Shown piece after piece: positions 22,685 to 30,285 of a stretch of DNA of 36,367 bases. The notes under the pieces were generated by a model. It searched no databases. It saw only the letters and a program-made list of their open reading frames with translations, and was not told the DNA's origin. Both the position numbers and the translations under genes were made by a program. Numbering within the stretch: the first letter of the stretch is position 1; every line of letters starts with the position of its first letter. Origin of the DNA: a virus; IMG/VR virus record IMGVR_UViG_3300023178_000132, positions 1 to 36,367 of that record, one strand, 5' to 3'.

Positions 22685-22712
22685 ATTATCGCAGGATTTG
22701 GAGAAATGTCAA
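22685..22712 (-). promoter_or_regulatory. Sigma70-like promoter (leftward), copy of the one at 21776
   Basis: Minus strand: TTGACA (22707-22712), 16-base spacer, GATAAT (22685-22690). The flanks GTG before and TAC after match the 21776-21804 promoter although the spacers differ, pointing to shared recognition or duplication. It sits 32 bases before the ATG at 22653 and just after the DUF454 gene. Confidence 0.78.
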
Positions 22713-22736
22713 CACTTTTTTCGAAGTTTTTTTCGA

Positions 22737-23168
22737 TTATTCCGCTGTTTTTGATCGATTTCTTCGATCATACTCTTCTTTAGATCCTGGATATCTCCAT
22801 GACCAGACCACGATACCAGCCATAAAAGCGGCTGACCAGAGAACAGCAGTCAGATTGTGGGTTGTAAACCAAAGAAAGGTTAGCGAGCTGGACATGACGA
22901 TCAGCATCGCATATTTGAGTCTTGTCGGAAAGACTCGATACTCGACCCAGTTCGTGAGAAATGGTCCGAAATACTTGTGATTGTAAAGCCAGTCGTGCCA
23001 CTTCTGACTAGACTTACTAAAGCAGATGGCGGCAAATACAAGGAAGATTGAGAACGGAATGCCAGGCGTCACAAAGCCAATGTAAGCAATACCTACACTA
23101 ATGATTCCTGCAATCTTCCAAAGCGCCCTTTTAATAGGGGAATTGGATACGTTTAAATCTCTCGACAT
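22737..23168 (-). CDS. DUF454 (YbaN-like) inner-membrane protein
   Basis: The protein has 143 residues and is a good match to the DUF454/YbaN family: RALWKIAGIISVGIAYIGFVTPGIPFSIFLVFAAICFSKSS, then WLYNHKYFGPFLTNWVEYRVFP. About four hydrophobic helices are visible (16-33, 34-50, 86-101, 104-123). The family's function is not known. The start overlaps the bilin reductase by 38 bases and there is no promoter between them, so it is made with heme oxygenase and bilin reductase. A link to heme or bilin metabolism or membrane transport is inferred from that coupling. Confidence 0.88.
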   Translation of the reverse strand: MSRDLNVSNSPIKRALWKIAGIISVGIAYIGFVTPGIPFSIFLVFAAICFSKSSQKWHDWLYNHKYFGPFLTNWVEYRVFPTRLKYAMLIVMSSSLTFLWFTTHNLTAVLWSAAFMAGIVVWSWRYPGSKEEYDRRNRSKTAE

Positions 23169-23796
23169 ATTCTCTCTCCATTCCCAAAACGTTTGTCATC
23201 ACGTCTTTACTTCTCTCGTTTTTCAACTGACCTTCGCAGTAATCTATTTTGCCCTGCTCATGCGACATTAGCGCAAACTCATTGATAAGCGGATCGCCCA
23301 TGTCTAGATGTTCGAACCAAGCGTTTGCCATGAGATAACCTATGTTACAAACTTGTTCGATATCGCTTTCGTTGTTAGTAGCACCCATGACAATCATGTT
23401 GTCACTAAAAAAGTTTGCCCATTCAGGCAACTCGCGCTTACGTGCTGGTTCAAAATTTCGTGTGATGTTTTTCCACACGCTGTCAATCTTATTTTTTGAA
23501 CCAGTTGGCGACATGTCATGAAAAAAACCCGTCACTTTCTTTTCACCGCAGATAACATCAAAGCCATAAATGGGCATAGGATATTGCGGGCTAGCAAAAA
23601 AGGCTGTGTGCATCATCCACAAGCCTCTTTCCTCTCTAAGATCAACAACAGACGTGTGAGCCATCTCACACCGAACAGAACTGTAGAATTTGTTTATGTG
23701 ATTAGGATGCCAAGGTCCTCGCTCTTCGGGCGAGCCACATTGACTTTTACATAAGTCATCAAGATCATTGGTTAACTCGATAAACTTATTCCACAT
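23131..23796 (-). CDS. pcyX: Ferredoxin-dependent bilin reductase, PcyA/PcyX-like
   Basis: The protein has 221 residues, slightly shorter than cyanobacterial PcyA. The central motif PMPIYGFDVICGEKKVTGFFHDMSP (residues 73-97) is the FDBR core, with Asp94 at the place of the essential aspartate that protonates the bilin; a C-terminal helix region around NEFALMSHEQGKIDYCEGQLKNERS fits the family's substrate-pocket end. FDBRs reduce biliverdin using ferredoxin. The PcyX subgroup, described from oceanic non-cyanobacterial phages, yields phycoerythrobilin. The AAAGGA site and 11-base overlap with heme oxygenase support coupling. The subgroup (PcyX versus PcyA or PebS) is inferred from the phage context and heme oxygenase pairing; product specificity cannot be read here. 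Confidence 0.83.
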   Translation of the reverse strand: MWNKFIELTNDLDDLCKSQCGSPEERGPWHPNHINKFYSSVRCEMAHTSVVDLREERGLWMMHTAFFASPQYPMPIYGFDVICGEKKVTGFFHDMSPTGSKNKIDSVWKNITRNFEPARKRELPEWANFFSDNMIVMGATNNESDIEQVCNIGYLMANAWFEHLDMGDPLINEFALMSHEQGKIDYCEGQLKNERSKDVMTNVLGMEREYVERFKRIQFPY

Positions 23797-24316
23797 TTTT
23801 TATCCTTTCTAGTTCTTCCATCAACTTGATTTGATAACGGAAGCCTTCTTTGACTTGCTCTACGTCAAGTTCTAGTTCGCGAATGTTTTTAATACACTCT
23901 TGTCTCGACTCAAACTTATATATGTTTCCTGGAGTCGGCACTCCTTTCGACACAATACTGCCACCAAACATCATGCCAAGATAGTTGAGATACATGTGCG
24001 AGTTTTTTTCTGCATCACGCCATTCATCAACGCCCAAAATGTAGTCAGCATAATAGCAAGCCGAGTAAGGAGTAATCAAGCGCGAAGGTCTCTTGCCTAG
24101 AGAAAGCAAATCTTTTTCGATGGCTTCACAGCGATAGAGTGCATCGTTCGGAATACGATATTCGAAATGATTTTCCATAGCGTCAAAGATTACATACTGC
24201 GCATTCAAGTACCGAACGTAATCGTCTTCGTCATAGTCACCATTGACAAGACGTTGTGAAAACGTTGTCTCTTCTACTTGATCGTGCAACTCTTTAGTCG
24301 CTTCTTTAATATTCAC
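23786..24316 (-). CDS. ho1: Heme oxygenase
   Basis: The protein has 176 residues (bacterial HO are about 190-240). The start is a GTG at 24316 that overlaps the upstream stop (GTGA); the next Met is far inside. The N-terminal helix TKELHDQVEETTFSQRLVNG carries the proximal heme ligand His11. NYLGMMFGGSIVSKG at 111-125 is the distal-helix glycine motif. It opens heme to biliverdin IX-alpha, CO and iron using ferredoxin-type electrons. It supplies substrate to the bilin reductase encoded 11 bases into its own end. No ferredoxin gene is visible in this window. Confidence 0.9.
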   Translation of the reverse strand: MNIKEATKELHDQVEETTFSQRLVNGDYDEDDYVRYLNAQYVIFDAMENHFEYRIPNDALYRCEAIEKDLLSLGKRPSRLITPYSACYYADYILGVDEWRDAEKNSHMYLNYLGMMFGGSIVSKGVPTPGNIYKFESRQECIKNIRELELDVEQVKEGFRYQIKLMEELERIKNVE

Positions 24317-25248
24317 TCAACACCCCAATTCGTCACTAGCTTCATGCCGTAGTTGTTCACACCCTTCGGCACTTCGATCCCTTCTTTAAATGCCAACTTG
24401 TTCTTCTTGAAAGAATCATAGTTCACGTGATGGTGCCAGCGACCGTATCGCCACACCATCTTTGCCACGTCAGGATGCATGTCAACGAGCATCTGTGACT
24501 TAGCGACAGTACCGACCACATTGTATCTATCTTTTACTTCAAGTAGATCATCCGCTTTGAGTGCTTCGCCAGTTTTAGGATCGTAGCCAACTTCTTTGTG
24601 ATAGAACTCAGCAGAGTTACCACCCTTGACAGTCTGCGTTGCGGCTTTGCCTTGTAGAAACGCATTGAACTGTACGGTGCAGTCACCGTCTTTGAGAACG
24701 CGCAGACAGATATCGGTGTCTTCGTTGTAACGACCACGCCAGCGGTGCTTGCAATCGTTCTCGATCAGTAGACACGAATAGATGCGCGTGTTCGCCACAT
24801 AAGGCGGATACTTTTGATTAGGTGCGCAGAAGAATCGATACTGAGGACCAGCGATCTTCACATTAGTGTATCGATCAACAAAGTCTTCCATCACACGAAA
24901 GCAGACACCAGACTCGACACGAATACGCACGTTTTTATGCAGACGATAAAAGTCTTGAATATTGTCATCAAGAACCCAGTGACGCTTTGCACCAAGTTCT
25001 ATTGAGTGATCCCAACACCAGTTTCTAGCCCGCCCAGGACCGTCACCGTGATTAGAGAAAGGTGCAACCAGTAGAGTAACAAACTCCCGTATCCCAAAAT
25101 TGTCCAGTGCTTGTTCGTAATCTGCTTCATCTTGTGGCTCAATTGCAATGTAGTGTGGTACTTTCATACGCGCCAACGAGCGCGATGTAAACATCGACTC
25201 GTGACGCCCTTTCGAAATAATGTAAACAGGATATCTTGGATTAGTCAT
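24313..25248 (-). CDS. TET-associated-type glycosyltransferase (TAGT), probable DNA base modification
   Basis: The start is the ATG at 25248, with GAGGAT 6 bases before it; 311 residues. The protein follows the GT-A-fold TAGT family that I know from phages with modified DNA: YPVYIISKGRHESMFTSRSL, then GRARNWCWDHSIELGAKRHWVLDDNI (with a DDN metal-binding motif), FVDRYTNVKIAGPQYRFF and RWRGRYNEDTDICLRVLKDG. In that family the enzyme adds sugar to oxidised pyrimidines in DNA. The window has no recognisable TET/JBP oxygenase; that partner may be elsewhere. The small protein and nuclease upstream are coupled to it by short overlaps. Confidence 0.82.
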   Translation of the reverse strand: MTNPRYPVYIISKGRHESMFTSRSLARMKVPHYIAIEPQDEADYEQALDNFGIREFVTLLVAPFSNHGDGPGRARNWCWDHSIELGAKRHWVLDDNIQDFYRLHKNVRIRVESGVCFRVMEDFVDRYTNVKIAGPQYRFFCAPNQKYPPYVANTRIYSCLLIENDCKHRWRGRYNEDTDICLRVLKDGDCTVQFNAFLQGKAATQTVKGGNSAEFYHKEVGYDPKTGEALKADDLLEVKDRYNVVGTVAKSQMLVDMHPDVAKMVWRYGRWHHHVNYDSFKKNKLAFKEGIEVPKGVNNYGMKLVTNWGVE

Positions 25249-25579
25249 CGTTATCCTCAATCCAACGCATGAGTGCGTTTTTGGTAATCTCTAATCGAGG
25301 ATGCCAAATCGATTTTGTCTTTCCCGATAGAGGTTGCTCGATCAACTTTGCAAACTCTTCGTAGTCTTCTTTGGTACGAAAGTGTACGTTGATCGTCTTG
25401 TAGGGTTTGTTGTCTTCTTGCTCAAACTCAGGCATGCCCTGCCAGTGTTCTTGCCACGGCTCTTCGAAGATTGCATCTTCATCTTCGCCAAGAAACTCTG
25501 CTAGAGTAGCAGGTCGATTGTCTTGCTCTTTCTTACCGATAAAATTATCGTATACAGTTTTTTCTTCAACGTTTGCCAT
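25241..25579 (-). CDS. Small acidic partner protein of the DNA-modification cluster
   Basis: Starts at the ATG at 25579 (112 residues). The central part HWQGMPEFEQEDNKPYKTINVHFRTKEDYEEFAKLI, then KTKSIWHPRL, is a pattern I have seen in phage proteins near DNA-modification genes and which resembles part of ParB-like or related small domains; no enzymatic residue is evident. It overlaps the glycosyltransferase start by 8 bases and the nuclease end by 14. Function unknown; a role alongside the DNA glycosyltransferase is inferred. Confidence 0.72.
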   Translation of the reverse strand: MANVEEKTVYDNFIGKKEQDNRPATLAEFLGEDEDAIFEEPWQEHWQGMPEFEQEDNKPYKTINVHFRTKEDYEEFAKLIEQPLSGKTKSIWHPRLEITKNALMRWIEDNDD

Positions 25580-26249
25580 TTTTTCTACGTTGCCTCGCTT
25601 CATACTTCTCAATAGTTTCTATCAAGGGTTTTGTCCAGTTATCACGATGTTCGATAAAGACTTGTGGCTGTTCATCATCAACTGCAATCAATGTAACCAG
25701 TTGTGTGATGGGTATGCCAGTTCTTTCTTCGAACATTATAGCATATGCAGACTCTTGCATAAAGTAGTTTTCGATATATTTTTTCTGCTTAAGTTTGCGT
25801 GATGTCTTGAAATCAATGATCGACAACACACCATCAAACTCAGCAACACAGTCAACTCGACCAGCAACTCTCAAGTGATGAGAGAACATCGGAACTTCTT
25901 GTGCGTATATCTTACCTATACGTGTATCTAGGATTTTTTTCAGAGGTAGAAAATTGTCAATGATGTTAAGAGGATATTTCTCTTTGTAGTCTTCGACGTT
26001 GTTGAGATAGTCTTCAACGATAGCATGAACAGCCGTGCCGCGTTTAGAGGCTCGTGATGATATACGATTAGCCTCTTCTTCACCGACACGTCTGCGCCAC
26101 GCTTGAATGGCGTCTTGTGACAGAATCGAAAGAACAGTAGTAATAGACGGATACTTTACGCCGTCTGGTGTTTCGTATAATCTGCCAGATTCACTCGTGT
26201 TAGACTCTAGGTCGTCATAACCTAAGTCTACACCAACATGTTCAAACAT
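25566..26249 (-). CDS. PD-(D/E)XK family exonuclease
   Basis: The protein has 227 residues. It has KYPSITTVLSIL and RASKRGTAVHAIVEDYL near the start, as in RecB-like/MGME1-like nucleases, and the catalytic core GRVDCVAEFDGVLSIIDFKTS giving Asp133, Asp146 and Lys148 of the D...DxK motif. QESAYAIMF continues the usual helix. Probable single-strand or exonuclease role in phage recombination, repair or host DNA breakdown. The TAATG overlap with the upstream gene and short overlap downstream place it in the same operon. Confidence 0.88.
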   Translation of the reverse strand: MFEHVGVDLGYDDLESNTSESGRLYETPDGVKYPSITTVLSILSQDAIQAWRRRVGEEEANRISSRASKRGTAVHAIVEDYLNNVEDYKEKYPLNIIDNFLPLKKILDTRIGKIYAQEVPMFSHHLRVAGRVDCVAEFDGVLSIIDFKTSRKLKQKKYIENYFMQESAYAIMFEERTGIPITQLVTLIAVDDEQPQVFIEHRDNWTKPLIETIEKYEARQRRKNGKR

Positions 26250-26998
26250 TATTTTGCCTTGCGTTGCATCGCTTCTTGTGCACGTCTCTGCTTACGATTG
26301 AGTGGTGCAGTGTCGATAGGGACTTGCATTCCACGACCGTCGCTGATATCGCTCACATCATTGCGAGTCTGTGTTGCTGATAACTTATCATTATACACTT
26401 TCACTTCAACGTTGTCAAGCTTGGGTATTTTCAGGCTGTCGTGGTTGTGATGGAGAACAAACTTGGTGTTCTTGAACTCACGGAAGATATCTCTCCAGAT
26501 CGGACGCCAGTTGTTCAACAGACGATAGTTGTTAGTATCACCACGATCACTAGACAGCACCAAGTCTGTCACGCTCCGCATGTTGAAATCGAAGATGGTA
26601 TCGAATCCATACATATGAATCTCATCTGCTTTGTGCTTGTTTGCCGCGTAGTGAACTGCCATGTGACCACAGTTAAAGTTGGTCGCATTGCCCGCATACT
26701 TAGGCACGTGAGTATAGAATTCACGAACACGATTGGCATACTTCAGATAAAATGTGCTTCGCTCGTACATCCAGATTCGAGGGCGAGTGCCGAGTACCCA
26801 TTCATACTGATCAAGTTTGATCGAGCCTTCGGTCAAAGCCATCATCATCTTAAAGTCAACCATGCATGTTGCGTAGACTTCTTTAGGATCCATTTCGAAC
26901 GGAGGCATGTTACATAGCAGTTTCATACCCTCGCGTTTTTCGCGAGTGTAGTAGTGTGCCTTGTCACCGTTTCCTAATACATGAATTACTTTACTCAT
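26249..26998 (-). CDS. Conserved phage protein, possible glycosyltransferase-like fold
   Basis: The protein has 249 residues. The N-terminus reads KVIHVLGNGDKAHYY, then CNMPPFEMDPKEVYATCMVDFKMM and WVLGTRPRIWMYER; the middle FNCGHMAVHYAANKHKADEIHMYGFDTIFDFN is striking and conserved-looking. The GNG...PPF...VD arrangement vaguely recalls GT29 or DUF115-like folds, but no catalytic motif is certain. The C-terminus is highly basic (NRKQRRAQEAMQRKAK), more typical of a nucleic-acid contact. It sits between the DNA-modification genes and the glycan island and could belong to either. Confidence 0.72.
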   Translation of the reverse strand: MSKVIHVLGNGDKAHYYTREKREGMKLLCNMPPFEMDPKEVYATCMVDFKMMMALTEGSIKLDQYEWVLGTRPRIWMYERSTFYLKYANRVREFYTHVPKYAGNATNFNCGHMAVHYAANKHKADEIHMYGFDTIFDFNMRSVTDLVLSSDRGDTNNYRLLNNWRPIWRDIFREFKNTKFVLHHNHDSLKIPKLDNVEVKVYNDKLSATQTRNDVSDISDGRGMQVPIDTAPLNRKQRRAQEAMQRKAK

Positions 26999-27659
26999 TA
27001 TACATTTTCTTCCGTATCACGTCATTGCCTTTTTGACCAGTCCAATGCATAGCCAACTTTTTAGGAGAATCTTCGCCGTCGATGATTTGAATGCGAAGCC
27101 AATTGTATATATTTGGTATGTCCGAGATGTGTGTCAGTCGCATCAAAGGGTTGAGATTCACAATGCTGTGTAACACTTCTTGATCTCCGACATTAGGCTT
27201 ACCACGACACTCGTTAGCCCACTTATGCAACATTGCTGGCTTACCACGAATTGCTATAACGCCAGAGTTGTGCCACTTTTCGCCTCGACGCTTGCTCCAA
27301 GGCTTGTCTTCGACCATACCAATCTTGTTATCTTCAACGTACTTAAAAATGCCAGACATGTCGCCTAGCACTTCGATGTCAGTATCAATCCAACACGTCT
27401 CTACACAAGGAGAGGCTAGCATCGCAGTTGGCTTATAAAACCAACCACCAACACGTTGTTTCGGAATCTCGATAATGTCAGCAAAGGCACTTACTTGCCA
27501 AATCCAAGATCGCATCTCTTCGCTAACACCAAAGTCAGCAAATACAATTGGCGTCTTGTTATGCTTAAGATAGTTCTCTAAGAACCACTTAAGTTGCCAT
27601 TCAGTCTTTTCATCACATCCCGTGATAAAACATCGCTCATTAGACGGTAAGGATTTCAT
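26991..27659 (-). CDS. GT8-like glycosyltransferase
   Basis: I take the ATG at 27659 (222 residues); another ATG lies three codons earlier. The protein has the logic of GT-A enzymes: FITGCDEKTEWQLKWFLENYLKHN, the metal-binding CWIDTDIEVLGD (DxD), HNSGVIAIRG and a C-terminal LAMHWTGQKG like the HxxGxxKPW region of family GT8. It would transfer a sugar from a nucleotide donor. It overlaps the GT25-like gene by 20 bases. Donor and acceptor are unknown. Confidence 0.78.
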   Translation of the reverse strand: MKSLPSNERCFITGCDEKTEWQLKWFLENYLKHNKTPIVFADFGVSEEMRSWIWQVSAFADIIEIPKQRVGGWFYKPTAMLASPCVETCWIDTDIEVLGDMSGIFKYVEDNKIGMVEDKPWSKRRGEKWHNSGVIAIRGKPAMLHKWANECRGKPNVGDQEVLHSIVNLNPLMRLTHISDIPNIYNWLRIQIIDGEDSPKKLAMHWTGQKGNDVIRKKMYNE

Positions 27660-28284
27660 AGCCACCATTATAGCCGTGCTTTGCAACACAGCCCTCTAGT
27701 CGTTGAATTGTAGTAAACGTTTCTTTTACAACCACTGGCCAAGGGTAATACTCTTCAAGCCAAGGGAAGTAATCTGCGTTCAAGTAAATGTCAGTAGGTC
27801 TAGCATCTGTCTTTGCTCGATGCAATAAAGTCTTAGCACCAACAGGCTTAAGACGATAAGCATGAGCACCAGGAAAGTATCTTTTACTTGACAGTGGTCC
27901 AACACCAATTTTCATCGGCGTTTCGAATCGTCCATAGCTAGGAGCACCCAATGAAATACACCCTTGATACGGTATAAACTTTGGAATGTTGTTAGTACAT
28001 ACTGCGTCATGCTCAAAGATTTGGTACTCAGTCTTTTCTTCGTAGCACTTCTCCCATAACGAGTGATGAGAAAGAAAGGCTGATACACAGTTTTCGATGC
28101 GTGAGTATCCCTCTTTGAATAGATCGATCGGTATGCCCTTTTTCTCTGCAATCTTAAACGGATTGTCTTTTGGCGTGATTGCAGGAAACATCTCAATGTT
28201 GTACTCAGGCATTGAGTCGATGCACCGTTGTGCACTCTCAACAGACCTTGGCTCAGACATAATTGTAATTACGTATGATTTCAA
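27640..28284 (-). CDS. GT25-like glycosyltransferase, copy A
   Basis: The protein has 214 residues. MKSYVITIMSEPRSVESAQRCIDSM and RIENCVSAFLSHHSLWEKCYE, then YQIFEHDAVC follow the GT25 (LPS galactosyltransferase) layout, with EHD where many members have EDD. GAHAYRLKPVGAKTLL is the later conserved segment. Related in layout to the gene at 29069-29773 (both have SHxxLW and FEHDA). It probably acts on a surface glycan. Confidence 0.8.
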   Translation of the reverse strand: MKSYVITIMSEPRSVESAQRCIDSMPEYNIEMFPAITPKDNPFKIAEKKGIPIDLFKEGYSRIENCVSAFLSHHSLWEKCYEEKTEYQIFEHDAVCTNNIPKFIPYQGCISLGAPSYGRFETPMKIGVGPLSSKRYFPGAHAYRLKPVGAKTLLHRAKTDARPTDIYLNADYFPWLEEYYPWPVVVKETFTTIQRLEGCVAKHGYNGGYEILTV

Positions 28285-29072
28285 AATATCATTCTCACTT
28301 TTTCTCGGTCAACTTTTCTAACAGACCTTGAAAGACCAGCACCACCATCGTAGTGTTTCCATCGATGATGACTTGTGCCATCAACCATAATTTGCCACCA
28401 ACCAAACTCTGCGGCTAGCAGTTTCTTTTCTTTATGTAGCGTTTGCACAAACTCGCTATTCCAATCGTCTCTTCGATGTATTATCAGACCTTGATCTTGA
28501 AACATGTCAAAGCATATCGGCGCGTCAATCGTGCCATCAGGTCTTCGATGTTTGATATGCGGCGCATGAGTGCCGTGATCTTCGCCTATGTGCAAAAGAT
28601 CATCCCAATAATCTGATCGTGTGTTTATAGAAATTACACAGGAGTTATTATAGCATTCTTTTGCATACGATGTAAAGTCTATTAGAGGCGAAACCCACGT
28701 GTCCCATCTAACACGAACAATCACATCATACTTTGATCCGTGTAACTGCATAAGATGATCATGCAGTAGCATCTGCTTTGTTTGGTGCAGATGCCGTTCG
28801 TTTGGATTCTTCAGTTTTTTCTTGTATTGATAATGTTCGCTGGCGGTAGGATTATCTAGATATGGACTGTAGTGAATATCAAAGTTAGGTATCTTTTCTA
28901 AATCACCCAGTGAGATCGTATTCAGCAGTCTTCGATGTTGCTCAACTTCATAGTCCCATACCAAATACTTAAACTCCGCAGTGGGAAATCCATTCTCTAA
29001 AAGGTCGAGACAATATCTTGCGTCATCGAAATCATTTCGAATTTGACCTGTAACGAAGACGCCTATTTTCAT
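28281..29072 (-). CDS. Putative glycosyltransferase, RxRxDTW family, copy A
   Basis: The protein has 263 residues. KIGVFVTGQIRNDFDDARYCLD at the start and YDVIVRVRWDTWVSPL in the middle with AEFGWWQIM later are shared with the protein at 32736-33476 (YDVVVRARFDTWI, AEMGWYQVL). The RxRxD element recalls the metal-site region of GT-A enzymes that modify surface polysaccharides. Function as a glycosyltransferase is inferred. It overlaps both neighbours by 4 bases (ATGA). Confidence 0.7.
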   Translation of the reverse strand: MKIGVFVTGQIRNDFDDARYCLDLLENGFPTAEFKYLVWDYEVEQHRRLLNTISLGDLEKIPNFDIHYSPYLDNPTASEHYQYKKKLKNPNERHLHQTKQMLLHDHLMQLHGSKYDVIVRVRWDTWVSPLIDFTSYAKECYNNSCVISINTRSDYWDDLLHIGEDHGTHAPHIKHRRPDGTIDAPICFDMFQDQGLIIHRRDDWNSEFVQTLHKEKKLLAAEFGWWQIMVDGTSHHRWKHYDGGAGLSRSVRKVDREKVRMIF

Positions 29073-29773
29073 AACGTTGTAGTCGATTCAACGCCTTGCA
29101 CTTTTGTGTTGAACATCGTAACAATGCCGAGTTTCTTAGGCATTAGCTGGCGGCACATAATTGCATCGTTTGGCCATGCACCATACTCCGATACAAGTTT
29201 AAGAAGTTTACGTGCTCCTTCTGGTTTAATGAAGTATGCAGAGTTGCCAGGCAGACCTTGAGGAATTTGATCTTGATCAATCTTAGGCACAGGCACAACT
29301 TTCTCGGGCAGTCTCAACTTAACTGCTTGGTAGTATTCGCTAGATTTGCGAGTAGCACCACGAGGATCATTTAATGCAATAATGTCAAAAGAACTCTCGT
29401 TTAACATAGTCACGTCTACTCGCTCAATGAACTCTGCATCGTGTTCGAAGATAAACATACCCTCTTCATTTTTTGCACACATTTTCCACAAAAGATAGTG
29501 CGACAAAAAACAGGCAATACGTTTCTCTGATACGGCGGTGACGTAAGGATGTTTCCATAGTCCTGTTTGCATGTCAAGCACAGGTTCCGTTAGTGGATAG
29601 TTCCACTTGAGATTGTGCAACTGCATCAGAGAAATTACTCGCTCGGGAATAATGCCATAGAACTTAATAGGTTCGAACTCATTATTTACTGCTCGGGAAG
29701 ATTCGATAAGTTTTTCAGCGCAAGACTCTGACAGGTCATTGCCTTGTAACGTGATCACATATGCATCATTCAT
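29069..29773 (-). CDS. GT25-like glycosyltransferase, copy B
   Basis: The ATG at 29773 overlaps the upstream TGA (ATGA); 234 residues. DAYVITLQGNDLSESCAEKL starts it and KRIACFLSHYLLWKMCAKNEEGMFIFEHDAEF is the core, parallel to the gene at 27640-28284. NSAYFIKPEGARKLLKL is the later GT25-like segment. A second copy with different flanks suggests a different donor or acceptor. Confidence 0.8.
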   Translation of the reverse strand: MNDAYVITLQGNDLSESCAEKLIESSRAVNNEFEPIKFYGIIPERVISLMQLHNLKWNYPLTEPVLDMQTGLWKHPYVTAVSEKRIACFLSHYLLWKMCAKNEEGMFIFEHDAEFIERVDVTMLNESSFDIIALNDPRGATRKSSEYYQAVKLRLPEKVVPVPKIDQDQIPQGLPGNSAYFIKPEGARKLLKLVSEYGAWPNDAIMCRQLMPKKLGIVTMFNTKVQGVESTTTL

Positions 29774-30285
29774 TTCCAAGTCTTCTCTCGTGAATTAGAT
29801 TTAGGGAACTGAGATAACTTCGTTTCAATCCCAAGAAAGTCTGTAACTTTGCTTACAGGATCGCCACCAATAATATCAAGAATCAACAAGTCATCGGGTC
29901 GATCACTGAAATAGTTTCGAACGTCTTGATCATGGCGCTCGTACGCTTTCCCGTACGTCTCACGATCCCAGTCTACGCTTCCGTACACCTGTCTGCGAAT
30001 CTCTAACTGCGCCGATGCTTGATTGACACGTCCTTTCTTTCGAAGAAAGTATGGCTCTACTGCATCGACCCAGTTATCACGAACCGTATAAATGAACTTA
30101 GACTTAGGAAACATCTTATCGAGTTTCTTATAATGTAGTACAACGGGTATGTCGCTTGCACCGTCGCCAAAGCCACCGAACAGTTGTGTCTCATTCGGAT
30201 AGTGTAGAATGTTATAGCCACAGCGAGCCATAAAATCGCTGAAGCTTGTAGTGCCTGTACGAGACAAGCCGATACAATAGATCAT
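29770..30285 (-). CDS. Sulfotransferase-family protein
   Basis: The ATG at 30285 gives 171 residues. GLSRTGTTSFSDFM at 6-19 is the PAPS 5'-phosphosulfate-binding P-loop-like motif, and KFIYTVRDNWVDAVEPYFLRKK corresponds to the 3'-phosphate region (RD). The C-terminus is LLILDIIGGDPVSKVTDFLGI, usual for the family. It would add sulfate to a glycan or lipid, given its glycosyltransferase neighbours. It is short for the family (about 200-300). ATGA overlaps on both sides. Confidence 0.8.
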   Translation of the reverse strand: MIYCIGLSRTGTTSFSDFMARCGYNILHYPNETQLFGGFGDGASDIPVVLHYKKLDKMFPKSKFIYTVRDNWVDAVEPYFLRKKGRVNQASAQLEIRRQVYGSVDWDRETYGKAYERHDQDVRNYFSDRPDDLLILDIIGGDPVSKVTDFLGIETKLSQFPKSNSREKTWK

